Assembly: GCA_964572725.1 (NCBI GenBank)
Contig: CAZNFW010000021.1
Location: 1 to 48,861, forward strand
DNA from: Rosettibacter sp964572725
Lineage (GTDB): Bacteria; Bacteroidota; Ignavibacteria; Ignavibacteriales; Melioribacteraceae
Reading direction: 5' to 3'
Length of the DNA: 48,861 bases
Positions 35,591-43,477 of this stretch are shown here, one piece after another. Under the pieces are notes generated by a model. It saw only the letters and a list, made by a program, of their open reading frames with translations. It was not told the DNA's origin and made no database searches. Position 1 is the first letter of the stretch. Every line of letters starts with the position of its first letter. Made by a program: the position numbers and the translations under genes.

Positions 35591-36886
35591 ATGGATTTTG
35601 AGTGGTTATTACGATTTTTCGTTTTGATTATATGTTTGATTTTATCTGCTTTCTTTTCTGGTTCAGAAGTAGCACTTTTTTCAATTGATAAAAAGAAAGT
35701 GCATGAAATCAGAAAAAAACACGGTTTAATTGGGGGGTACATTAACTTATTAATTGAAAATCCTCGAAGACTTCTTGTAACAATCTTATTAGGAAACACA
35801 ATTGTTAATATAGCTGCATCTATAACTTCTGTATTGATAGCACTTGATATAGCAAGAACTTATAATATTTCAAAGGAAATTGCTTTAAGTGTTCAAATAA
35901 TTTTGCTTACAATTATTATTCTTTTAATTGGTGAAATAACTCCAAAACTATGGGCTAATAAATACCCTGCTCAATTTGCAACGATTGTTTCAATACCACT
36001 TTATTGGATTAGTGTAATATTTTTTCCTGTAGCTAAAATCTTAAACGATTTATTAAGAATTAGTACCTCTAAACTAAAAGCAAACAAGTTAAAAACAGCA
36101 TTACACAGTACAGAAATTAGTGAACTTGCAGATTTAAGTCTGGAAAAAGGAACAATAGAACAGGATGAACAGGAATTAATTCAGGGAATAGTTTCATTTC
36201 GAAGTGTTACAGTAAGAGAAATTATGACACCCCGAGTAGACATTGTTGCTGTCTCATTAAATGCTTCTTTTGAAGAACTAATGAAAACTATTACAGAATC
36301 AGGTCACAGCAGAATACCGCTTTATGGAAAAAGTCTGGATGACATTCAGGGAATAATTTATGCAAAAGATTTGCTTCCATATCTAAAAAATCCTGAGCTA
36401 CGCAAAACATTATCTCTCAAAAAAATTGCAAGAGAAGCTCTATTTGTTCCTGAGACCAAACATATTAACGATTTACTCCACGATTTTCAGGAAAAGAAAC
36501 TTCATTTAGGTATTGTGGTTGATGAATATGGAGGAACAGCTGGGTTAATTTCTCTTGAAGATATTCTTGAAGAAATTGTTGGCGATATTCGTGATGAATA
36601 TGATAAAGAAGAATCCCAAATTATTAAACTTTCCGAAAATGAATATCTTGTAAGCGGCAAAATATCAATTGATGAATTAAATGATTTACTGGACTATGAT
36701 TTTTCTTCAGTAAATAAAGATTATGATACTGTTGGAGGATTTATTTTAAATCAAGCTGGCATTATACCCTCTCAAGGTTTTCATTTTACTTTTAACAACT
36801 ATAAATTTACCGTTAAAGAAATTTCCAATAAAAGAATTAGAAAAGTTCTAATAGAAAAACTTTCACAACAAAATAATAATTCATGA
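35591..36886 (+). CDS. CNNM/CorC (HlyC) family transporter with CBS domains
   Basis: 431 residues: a DUF21 membrane domain with four helices (about 1-180, with SAFFSGSEVALFS and NTIVNIAAS), a CBS pair (about 205-330, with MTPRVDIVAV and VDEYGGTAGLISLEDILEEIVGDI) and a C-terminal CorC_HlyC domain (about 350-425). The family is tied to magnesium or cobalt efflux and resistance; the name haemolysin is historical. Its stop overlaps the small membrane-protein gene by four bases (ATGA). It starts 35 bases after ssb. Confidence 0.94.
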   Translation: MDFEWLLRFFVLIICLILSAFFSGSEVALFSIDKKKVHEIRKKHGLIGGYINLLIENPRRLLVTILLGNTIVNIAASITSVLIALDIARTYNISKEIALSVQIILLTIIILLIGEITPKLWANKYPAQFATIVSIPLYWISVIFFPVAKILNDLLRISTSKLKANKLKTALHSTEISELADLSLEKGTIEQDEQELIQGIVSFRSVTVREIMTPRVDIVAVSLNASFEELMKTITESGHSRIPLYGKSLDDIQGIIYAKDLLPYLKNPELRKTLSLKKIAREALFVPETKHINDLLHDFQEKKLHLGIVVDEYGGTAGLISLEDILEEIVGDIRDEYDKEESQIIKLSENEYLVSGKISIDELNDLLDYDFSSVNKDYDTVGGFILNQAGIIPSQGFHFTFNNYKFTVKEISNKRIRKVLIEKLSQQNNNS

Positions 36887-37260
36887 AAAAAGGTTGTTTT
36901 TTAACTATTATTGTTTTATTAACAGTTTTGATTGGCAGCGGTATATATCTTTATAAAAAATATGGCTATAAATTAGAAGATTATGGTAAAGAAAAAATTA
37001 TGGAGATTACTTTAAATAAATTGAACGAAAAACTTAATCAAATGGATAAAGGAATTTTTAATGATTCTCTGAAATTATTTATTCAAACCAAAACTGAAGA
37101 TTTGAAGAAGCAAAACTTTGAAATTGCTATGAACAGATTTCAATCTATGATTGATTATGTAAAAATTATTATTGAAGATAATAAAGTAGATTCAATCGAA
37201 TTTTATAATCTTAAAAAGATTGCAATAGAAAATGAAAGATCAAAGAAAAACAGAAATTAA
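36883..37260 (+). CDS. Small single-pass membrane protein of unknown function
   Basis: 125 residues: one N-terminal helix (GCFLTIIVLLTVLIGSGIYLY) and a soluble helical part rich in Lys and Glu, probably exported to the periplasm. No family recognised. It overlaps the upstream CNNM-type gene by four bases and the downstream MCE gene by 29 bases, so all three are very likely co-translated. A role with the MCE protein is possible but only inferred from this packing. Confidence 0.75.
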   Translation: MKKGCFLTIIVLLTVLIGSGIYLYKKYGYKLEDYGKEKIMEITLNKLNEKLNQMDKGIFNDSLKLFIQTKTEDLKKQNFEIAMNRFQSMIDYVKIIIEDNKVDSIEFYNLKKIAIENERSKKNRN

Positions 37261-38146
37261 AGTTGGTATTACAGTATTTATTGGAATAATTACTTTGTTC
37301 TGGATTTACAGCTGGGCAAAAAATATTACGATTAATGCAGATCGAAAAAAAATGACAATCGAATTTAACTCGGTTGCAGGACTTGAAATTGGCGATCCTG
37401 TCACTGTAAATGGAGTAAGAAAAGGTTATGTTGACAATATCAAAATTTCCAACTCCAAGGTTGAAGTATTATTAAATCTTGATTCAGATGTAGAATTAAA
37501 AGAAGATGCAAAATTTTATGTGATGATGCTTGATTTAATGGGAGGCAAAAAAATTGAAATTAATCCGGGTATTTCAAAAAATAATATTGATTATAATTTA
37601 ACACATAAAGGAGAATTTCTTGGTGATATATCTACTGCAATGGCTGTTTTAGGTACTGTAGAAAGTGACCTTGTAGATGTAATTCGAGAAATAAAAATTT
37701 CACTTACTCATATAAATAAAACTTTTGCAGATTCTCAATTTAATAATGAACTAAAAAATTCATTATCGAATTTGAATAACTTAACAGCTAATCTCAATTC
37801 TCTTATAATTAACAATAAAAATAAAATTGCTGATTTATTAAACGAAGGCACTGAACTTACTAAATCTGTAAATGATTTTATGTCGTTAAACAAAGATTCA
37901 TTAAAAGTTACAATAAGTTTATTAAAACAAACACTGGATAATTCTCAAAAGTTACTATCGAGTGTAAATGAGTTTATAGATAAAACAAATAAATCAGAGA
38001 ATAATTTAGGCAAAGCTCTAAACGATAAAGAAATGATAGAAGACCTCAAATTATCTATCAAGCAGCTGAAAGATTTAACTATACTTTTATTGGAACAATT
38101 AAAATCAAGTGGAATTAAAGTCGATGCAAAAATTGATTTGTTTTAG
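37232..38146 (+). CDS. MlaD family (MCE domain) protein
   Basis: 304 residues. One N-terminal membrane helix (VGITVFIGIITLFWIYSWA) is followed by a single MCE domain at about 38-112 (VAGLEIGDPVTVNGVRKGYV) and a long helical region with repeated heptad-like N/L/K stretches to the end. MCE proteins form rings or tubes that shuttle lipids between membranes with an ABC transporter (MlaEF type). The permease and ATPase genes are not adjacent here. It overlaps the small membrane-protein gene by 29 bases, and acpS follows seven bases later. Confidence 0.93.
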   Translation: MKDQRKTEIKVGITVFIGIITLFWIYSWAKNITINADRKKMTIEFNSVAGLEIGDPVTVNGVRKGYVDNIKISNSKVEVLLNLDSDVELKEDAKFYVMMLDLMGGKKIEINPGISKNNIDYNLTHKGEFLGDISTAMAVLGTVESDLVDVIREIKISLTHINKTFADSQFNNELKNSLSNLNNLTANLNSLIINNKNKIADLLNEGTELTKSVNDFMSLNKDSLKVTISLLKQTLDNSQKLLSSVNEFIDKTNKSENNLGKALNDKEMIEDLKLSIKQLKDLTILLLEQLKSSGIKVDAKIDLF

Positions 38147-38152
38147 ATAATT

Positions 38153-38545
38153 ATGATACTTGGACTTGGAATTGACATAATAGAAATCGACAGAATAAAA
38201 AAAAGTGTTGATAATTATGGTGATAAATTTTTAAATAGAATTTTTACAAAAACTGAATTAGAATATTCATTGAACAAAAAAAATAAATATCAACATCTTG
38301 CTGCACGTTTTGCTGCCAAAGAGGCAATAATAAAAGCAATTTCTCCGTTTAATAAAACATTCAGCTGGCGAGATATTGAAATCAATAATCAAATAAGCGG
38401 GATTCCGACTGTAAAATTTCATGGAAGATTAAAAGATTTTCTTGGAGAAGATAAACTTCTGCATATTTCAATGAGCCATTCAGATAATTATGTAACTTGT
38501 GTTGCAATTTTATCTCAAAAAATTTTACAGAAAAACAATTCTTAA
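38153..38545 (+). CDS. acpS: Holo-[acyl-carrier-protein] synthase
   Basis: Transfers the phosphopantetheine arm from CoA to acyl carrier protein. It has 130 residues, the usual length. The motifs are GLGIDIIEIDRI (metal Asp near residue 8), RFAAKEAIIKAI (Glu and Lys near 60) and SMSHSDNYV. ATG 38153 lies seven bases after the MCE stop. It closes a four-gene run whose other members are membrane or envelope proteins, which hints at a lipid theme. Confidence 0.95.
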   Translation: MILGLGIDIIEIDRIKKSVDNYGDKFLNRIFTKTELEYSLNKKNKYQHLAARFAAKEAIIKAISPFNKTFSWRDIEINNQISGIPTVKFHGRLKDFLGEDKLLHISMSHSDNYVTCVAILSQKILQKNNS

Positions 38546-38633
38546 TACTTCAAGAAATTACATTTTTATTCTTATTCTAAACTTATTTCATATTTTTGTT
38601 GTTAAACCGATAAAAAATTAGAAAGGATTAGCT

Positions 38634-39731
38634 GTGAACGATAAAAGAGTAATAGTTGCAATGAGTGGAGGTGTAGATTCATCAGTTGCAGCTGCACTTC
38701 TAAAAAGTCAGGGTTATGATGTAATCGGAATAACAATGAAAACATGGGGTTTTATGGAAGTAGGCGGGGCTCCTAAGTTTGAATCAGGATGCTGCTCGCT
38801 CGATGCAATTTTTGATGCAAAAAATGTGGCAGATGTTCTCAATATCCCTCATTACACAGTTGACTTTACAAAAGCTTTTGAGAAAACTGTTATAGATAAT
38901 TTTGTTGATGAATATTTAGCAGGAAGAACTCCAAATCCTTGCGTCGTATGCAATAGAAAAATTAAATGGGAAGAACTGCTTAAGAAAGCTGATTCTCTCG
39001 ATGCTAAATATGTTGCTACAGGACATTATGCCATAATAGGGTTCAATCAAAAAGAAAATAGATTTACTTTAAAACATTCACAAGATAATCCAAAAGACCA
39101 AACTTATGCTCTATGGGGTTTAACTCAAGAAAATTTGAGCAGAACAATTTTTCCGCTTGGAAATTTGCAAAAAACTGAAGTAAGAAAATTAGCAGAAGAG
39201 TTTGGACTTAAAACAGCTACCAAGCCGGATAGCCAGGAAATTTGTTTTGTTGCAGATAACAATTACGAAAGATTTTTAAGAGAAAAAGTTCCTGATGTTA
39301 TCAATAACCTTCAAGAAGGAGATATAATTTATCATGGAAAAGTGATTGGAAAACATAAAGGTATTCCGTTTTACACTGTCGGTCAAAGAAGAGGATTAGG
39401 AGTTTCTGTTGGAAAACCAGTTTATGTAAAAAAAGTTGACTCTGCTTTGAACATTATCGAAATTGGAGATAAAGAAGAATTACTTGAAAAAGATGTTACT
39501 GCACTTGATGTTAATTATGTCAGTAGAGCAGAATTAAAAAAAGGTGAAACAGTTTTCGGTAAAATTAGATATTCAGACAAAGCAACACCAGCAGAAGTAA
39601 TTTATTCAGACGAAAATAAAATTCATGTTAGATTTTTTGAGCCAAAAAATGCCGTAACACCCGGTCAGTCATTAGTTCTATATGATGATGATGGATATTT
39701 ATTGGCGGGAGGTATAATTTCCAATACTTAG
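38634..39731 (+). CDS. mnmA: tRNA-specific 2-thiouridylase
   Basis: Makes 2-thiouridine at position 34 of Lys, Glu and Gln tRNAs. It has 365 residues. GTG 38634 has a GAAAGGA site upstream. The ATP-binding PP loop is MSGGVDSSVAA. The two catalytic cysteines are in TPNPCVVCNR (about residue 103-106) and QEICFVADN (about 203). A cysteine-containing insert ESGCCSLDA near residue 48 is seen in some bacterial MnmA. It stands in its own unit between acpS and the HNH gene. Confidence 0.95.
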   Translation: MNDKRVIVAMSGGVDSSVAAALLKSQGYDVIGITMKTWGFMEVGGAPKFESGCCSLDAIFDAKNVADVLNIPHYTVDFTKAFEKTVIDNFVDEYLAGRTPNPCVVCNRKIKWEELLKKADSLDAKYVATGHYAIIGFNQKENRFTLKHSQDNPKDQTYALWGLTQENLSRTIFPLGNLQKTEVRKLAEEFGLKTATKPDSQEICFVADNNYERFLREKVPDVINNLQEGDIIYHGKVIGKHKGIPFYTVGQRRGLGVSVGKPVYVKKVDSALNIIEIGDKEELLEKDVTALDVNYVSRAELKKGETVFGKIRYSDKATPAEVIYSDENKIHVRFFEPKNAVTPGQSLVLYDDDGYLLAGGIISNT

Positions 39732-39767
39732 TTTTGCTCTTTCATTATTTAGTTGAGTTTACGATAT

Positions 39768-39796
39768 TTGCAAAAAAGAAAAGGAAATATTATTAA
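39768..39796 (+). promoter_or_regulatory. Weak candidate promoter for the HNH endonuclease gene
   Basis: TTGCAA (39768-39773) and TATTAA (39791-39796) are 17 bases apart, about 25 bases before a CGGAGG ribosome site (39821-39826). It is a weak motif match in AT-rich DNA. Confidence 0.25.
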
Positions 39797-39880
39797 TAAA
39801 TTAAATAACTTATATAAAATCGGAGGTAAGTCTTCGAACGGAAATTTAATTCAAACGGTTCACTCAACGCAAGAGTTTTA

Positions 39881-40363
39881 TTGCTCAATCAAAGTTACGA
39901 GCCTTTAACTATATGCAATGTAAAAAAGGCTATAATTTTAATTCTTTTAGGTAAAGCTGAGTTAGTGGCAGATAATGAACGCAAAAAAATTCATACAGTA
40001 TCCAGAACATATCCATGGCCAAGTGTTATCAGATTAAACGACTTTGTCAAAGTTCCTTATAAAAAAATTATTCTTACCCGAAGAAATATTTTAAAGAGAG
40101 ATGGACACAAATGTGCTTACTGCGGAAGAGGAGATTTACCATTAACAATTGACCATGTAATCCCTAAGTCAAAAGGTGGAGACGACAGCTGGGAAAATCT
40201 TGTAGCTGCTTGTCTTCCATGTAATAATAAAAAAGGAGATAGAACCCCGGAAGAAGCAGGAATGAACCTTCGTATTAAACCATATGCTCCAAATCATATT
40301 ATGTTTATTAAATCTGCAGTGACCAGAATAGAAGAAACCTGGAAACCTTACCTTTTTCAATAA
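39881..40363 (+). CDS. HNH endonuclease family protein, true start unclear
   Basis: At least 160 residues with an HNH fold: CAYCGRGDLPLTIDHVIPKSKGG, then WENLVAACLPCNNKKGD, giving the CxxC...CxxC zinc site and the DH catalytic pair. The first standard start in frame is TTG 39881, but the family N-terminus, which I recall as (A/G)-(R/K)-V-L-x-L-N-Q, continues upstream in frame as NARVLLLNQSYEP from 39866. The frame is open from 39830, and a clear CGGAGG site lies at 39821-39826. No ATG, GTG or TTG, and no ATT, ATC or ATA, lies between that site and 39881. Either a non-standard codon is used or a base is wrong here. These HNH proteins are widespread in Bacteroidota, with unknown function. Confidence 0.85.
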   Translation: MLNQSYEPLTICNVKKAIILILLGKAELVADNERKKIHTVSRTYPWPSVIRLNDFVKVPYKKIILTRRNILKRDGHKCAYCGRGDLPLTIDHVIPKSKGGDDSWENLVAACLPCNNKKGDRTPEEAGMNLRIKPYAPNHIMFIKSAVTRIEETWKPYLFQ

Positions 40364-40423
40364 CATTAGTTACTTTTTTTTCATTATTTTTGTAACCACA
40401 TTAATTAATTATTCCAAAGATAT

Positions 40424-41404
40424 ATGACAAAAAAAAGAATTTTAAGCGGTATGAGACCTACTGGAAAGCTCCATCTTGGACATTTTGTAGGTGCTCTTGA
40501 AAACTGGATTAAATTACAGGATGAATATGACAGCTACCATTTAATCGCTGATTATCATGTTCTTACTACTAATTTATCTACAGATGATATTTATAACAAT
40601 ACAATTGAAATGGTTATAGATTGGCTTGCCTGTGGATTGGACCCAAACAAAAGTCCTTTTTTCAGACAATCTCAAATTAAAGAACATGCAGAATTATTTC
40701 TTATCTTTTCAATGTTAATAACAAAAGCACGACTTGAAAGAAATCCCACTTTGAAAGAACAAGTGAGAGATTTAAATATTGAAAATGTTATTTATGGTCA
40801 CCTGGGTTATCCAGTATTACAGGCTGCTGATATTTTATTGTATAAAGGTGAAGCTGTTCCAGTTGGAGAGGATCAGGTTCCTCATGTTGAAATTACAAGA
40901 GAAATTGCAAGACGTTTTAATAATCAGTATGGTGAAGTTTTTCCAGAACCAGAAGCTTTGCTGTCAAATTTTGCAAGATTACCAGGACTAGATGGAAATG
41001 CAAAAATGAGCAAATCTCTTGGTAATGCCATTTTACTTTCAGATGAACCCGATACAGTTAATCAAAAATTGCGAAAAGCTGTTACAGACCCATTGAAAGT
41101 GAGAAAAAATGACCCGGGCAGACCGGAAATTTGTCTTGTTTTTACTTATCATAAAAAGTTCAATCCAGAAGAAACAGAAGAAATTGAAAAAAATTGTCGC
41201 AGTGGAGTTCTTGGTTGTGTTGAATGTAAATCAAAATGTGCAGCTAAGATAAATTTATTTTTAGAACCCATAATCGAAAAAAGAAAATTTTATGAAAATA
41301 ATATAGAACAGGTTAAAGAAATTTTAATTGAAGGAGAAAGAAAAGCTAAAGTTACTGCTTCAGCAACAATGGAAGAAGTTCGTTCAAAAATGAAATTGGG
41401 TTAA
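40424..41404 (+). CDS. trpS: Tryptophanyl-tRNA synthetase with a likely [4Fe-4S] cysteine motif
   Basis: Class I synthetase charging tRNA-Trp, 326 residues. The HIGH motif is KLHLGHFVG (about residue 16-24) and the KMSKS loop is NAKMSKSLGN (about 193-202). Near the anticodon-binding region there are cysteines at 237, 258, 265 and 268 (C-x20-C-x6-C-x2-C), with another at 272. Thermotoga maritima TrpRS binds a [4Fe-4S] cluster through a very similar C-x22-C-x6-C-x2-C pattern. ATG 40424 begins 60 bases after the HNH gene. It is the first gene of a long packed series that continues to the window end. Confidence 0.96.
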   Translation: MTKKRILSGMRPTGKLHLGHFVGALENWIKLQDEYDSYHLIADYHVLTTNLSTDDIYNNTIEMVIDWLACGLDPNKSPFFRQSQIKEHAELFLIFSMLITKARLERNPTLKEQVRDLNIENVIYGHLGYPVLQAADILLYKGEAVPVGEDQVPHVEITREIARRFNNQYGEVFPEPEALLSNFARLPGLDGNAKMSKSLGNAILLSDEPDTVNQKLRKAVTDPLKVRKNDPGRPEICLVFTYHKKFNPEETEEIEKNCRSGVLGCVECKSKCAAKINLFLEPIIEKRKFYENNIEQVKEILIEGERKAKVTASATMEEVRSKMKLG

Positions 41405-41405
41405 A

Positions 41406-42125
41406 GTGTATAAAATCAAACTTTCACATTTCGAAGGACCGCTTGACCTTCTCTTATTTTTTATTAAGAGAGACGAGCTTAATATCTACGATATTCCTAT
41501 ATCAAAGATTACTAAGGATTTTATGGACTATTTAAAAATGCTCGAACAGCTTGACCTTGAAATTGCAGGCGATTTTATTCTCATGGCTGCAACTTTAATG
41601 CAAATAAAAGTAAAAATGCTTTTACCTAAAGAAGTTGATGAGAAAGGTGAAGAAATTGACCCCCGTGCTGATTTGGTAAGAGCATTGCTTGAATATAAAC
41701 GTTATAAAGAAATGTCTGAAGAGTTGAGTTTTATGGAATCTAATATGAGAAATTACAGCTTTAGAGGAAATTTTCAATATGACAGCAAAGAAACTGTAAC
41801 AAATTATGAAACTTTGCTAAAGAACATTACAATATATGATTTAATGAAAGCTTTTAAAAAAGTTCTTCTCGACAAAGTTGAACAACCTGTTCACCAAATT
41901 CAAAAGTGGAATGTTACAATTGAAGAACAAATGGAGTATATTTCAAAAAAGCTTAAAGAAAAAACACAAATTACTTTTCAAGAACTGATGAATGATATGA
42001 AAAATAAAATTAGAATAATTGTTACATTCATTGCTATGTTAGAGATGGTAAAATCAGGACAAATTGGTTTGAAAGAATCTTCGGGATTTAATGATTTCAT
42101 AATTTATGGATTGAATAATGGATAA
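41406..42125 (+). CDS. scpA: Segregation and condensation protein A
   Basis: Kleisin subunit that bridges SMC dimers during chromosome condensation. It has 239 residues from GTG 41406, one base after the trpS stop. The family start FEGPLDLLLFFIKRDELNIYDIPI is typical, and the winged C-terminal domain ends with TFIAMLEMVKSGQIGL. It overlaps scpB by eight bases, so both subunits should be made together. The smc gene is not in the window. Confidence 0.96.
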   Translation: MYKIKLSHFEGPLDLLLFFIKRDELNIYDIPISKITKDFMDYLKMLEQLDLEIAGDFILMAATLMQIKVKMLLPKEVDEKGEEIDPRADLVRALLEYKRYKEMSEELSFMESNMRNYSFRGNFQYDSKETVTNYETLLKNITIYDLMKAFKKVLLDKVEQPVHQIQKWNVTIEEQMEYISKKLKEKTQITFQELMNDMKNKIRIIVTFIAMLEMVKSGQIGLKESSGFNDFIIYGLNNG

Positions 42126-42783
42126 TGCATACATATCAGTTATAGAAGCATTAATTTTTGCAGCAGACGACCCAATTCCTGCTAAAGAAATTATCAATGC
42201 TATAAAAGAAATTGACGGAGCTGATGTTGAAATAACAGAAGAAGATATCGAAAAAACTGTCGACCAGCTTAATGAAAAGTATAATCAAAATGGAAATGCA
42301 TTTGTAATTCTTAAAATTGCCAATGGTTATGTTTATGCCACAAAACCAGACCATGCTAAATATGTTGGATATTTGTCTACAGAAAAAAGCAAAAGAAGAT
42401 TAAGTCAAGCTGCGCTGGAAACTCTGGCTATAATCGCTTATAAACAGCCAATTACAAAACCAGAACTTGAATTAATTAGAGGTGTTAATTCAGATTATAC
42501 ATTGAATACATTGCTCGAAAAAAATTTAATTACAATTCAGGGAAGAGCCGATACTATTGGAAGACCACTTCTTTATGTTACAACAGATGAATTCTTAAAA
42601 TATTTTGGCTTGCGTAACATTTCAGATTTGCCTAAACCAAGAGAGATTGAAGAGATTATGAAAGACGAAGATTTTCAAGAACAAAAAAGAAGAATTATGA
42701 TGAACGAAGTAGAGGAAAACTTAGAAGAAGATTCAAATTCAGATTTTGAAAGTAAAGAAGAAAATGAAAATGCGTTTGAATAA
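42118..42783 (+). CDS. scpB: Segregation and condensation protein B
   Basis: Binds ScpA and SMC. It has 221 residues with two winged-helix domains: EALIFAADDPIPAKEI at the start and AALETLAIIAYKQPITKPELELIRGVNSDYTL in the second. An acidic tail of about 30 residues ends the protein (EEDSNSDFESKEENENA), as in several members of this family. ATG 42118 overlaps the scpA end. The pseudouridine synthase gene starts inside its last codons. Confidence 0.96.
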   Translation: MDNAYISVIEALIFAADDPIPAKEIINAIKEIDGADVEITEEDIEKTVDQLNEKYNQNGNAFVILKIANGYVYATKPDHAKYVGYLSTEKSKRRLSQAALETLAIIAYKQPITKPELELIRGVNSDYTLNTLLEKNLITIQGRADTIGRPLLYVTTDEFLKYFGLRNISDLPKPREIEEIMKDEDFQEQKRRIMMNEVEENLEEDSNSDFESKEENENAFE

Positions 42784-43477
42784 ATTCCTTGCTGAATGTG
42801 GAATAGCTTCAAGAAGAAAATCTGAAAATTTTATTCTTGAAGGCCGTGTTGCTGTCAATGGCAATACTGTAAATCAACTTTCGTTTGTTGTTGATACAGA
42901 TAATGATATTGTTACGCTTGATGGAGAAAAATTAAAATTAGAAAAGAAAGTTTATTTTCTGCTCAATAAACCCAGAGGTTATGTTACAACAACAAGTGAT
43001 GAAAAGAAAAGAAAAAAGGTAACCGATTTAATTAACACTCAACAAAAAATATTTCCTGTTGGCAGACTTGATTACGACACAACAGGAGTTTTAATCCTGA
43101 CTAACGATGGTGATTTTGCAAACTTTTTAACTCATCCTTCAAACAAAATTCCAAGAGAATACAAAGTATTGTTAAATAGAGATTTAGAATTTAAAGACAA
43201 AGAAAAGCTATTAACTGGAATATATCTTGACAAAAGGAAAAGCAAATTTGAAGAAATAAATTTTTTTCGGAAAGGTGATTATAAAAAAATAAAAGTTATT
43301 ACAGTTGAGGGAAGAAATCATTTTGTAAAAAGAATGTTTGGTGTATTAGGTTATCATGTTGAGGAACTTGAGCGAATACGATTTGGAACTTTTACCATTG
43401 AAAATCTTCCCAAAGGAACTTATAGAAAATTAAGCTATAATGAAATTCAGAATGTGTATAAAACTTATGGTAAATAA
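42770..43477 (+). CDS. RsuA/RluB-family rRNA pseudouridine synthase
   Basis: 235 residues from ATG 42770 (MRLNKFLAECGIASRR); ATG 42764 is an alternative. An N-terminal S4 domain (about 1-60) is followed by the synthase domain with the catalytic Asp in VGRLDYDTTGVLILTNDG and the later EGRNHFVKRMF. The S4 domain and motif forms point to the RluB-like branch acting on 23S rRNA, but the target position cannot be read from the sequence. The gene overlaps scpB by 14 bases. The scpA-scpB-rluB order is common in bacteria. Confidence 0.93.
   Translation: MRLNKFLAECGIASRRKSENFILEGRVAVNGNTVNQLSFVVDTDNDIVTLDGEKLKLEKKVYFLLNKPRGYVTTTSDEKKRKKVTDLINTQQKIFPVGRLDYDTTGVLILTNDGDFANFLTHPSNKIPREYKVLLNRDLEFKDKEKLLTGIYLDKRKSKFEEINFFRKGDYKKIKVITVEGRNHFVKRMFGVLGYHVEELERIRFGTFTIENLPKGTYRKLSYNEIQNVYKTYGK

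Noticed and set aside
40364..40423. Terminator between the HNH gene and trpS
   Set aside because: There is a T run, but the only nearby pairing (GTTAC with GTAAC) is 5 bp with a long loop that contains the T run itself.
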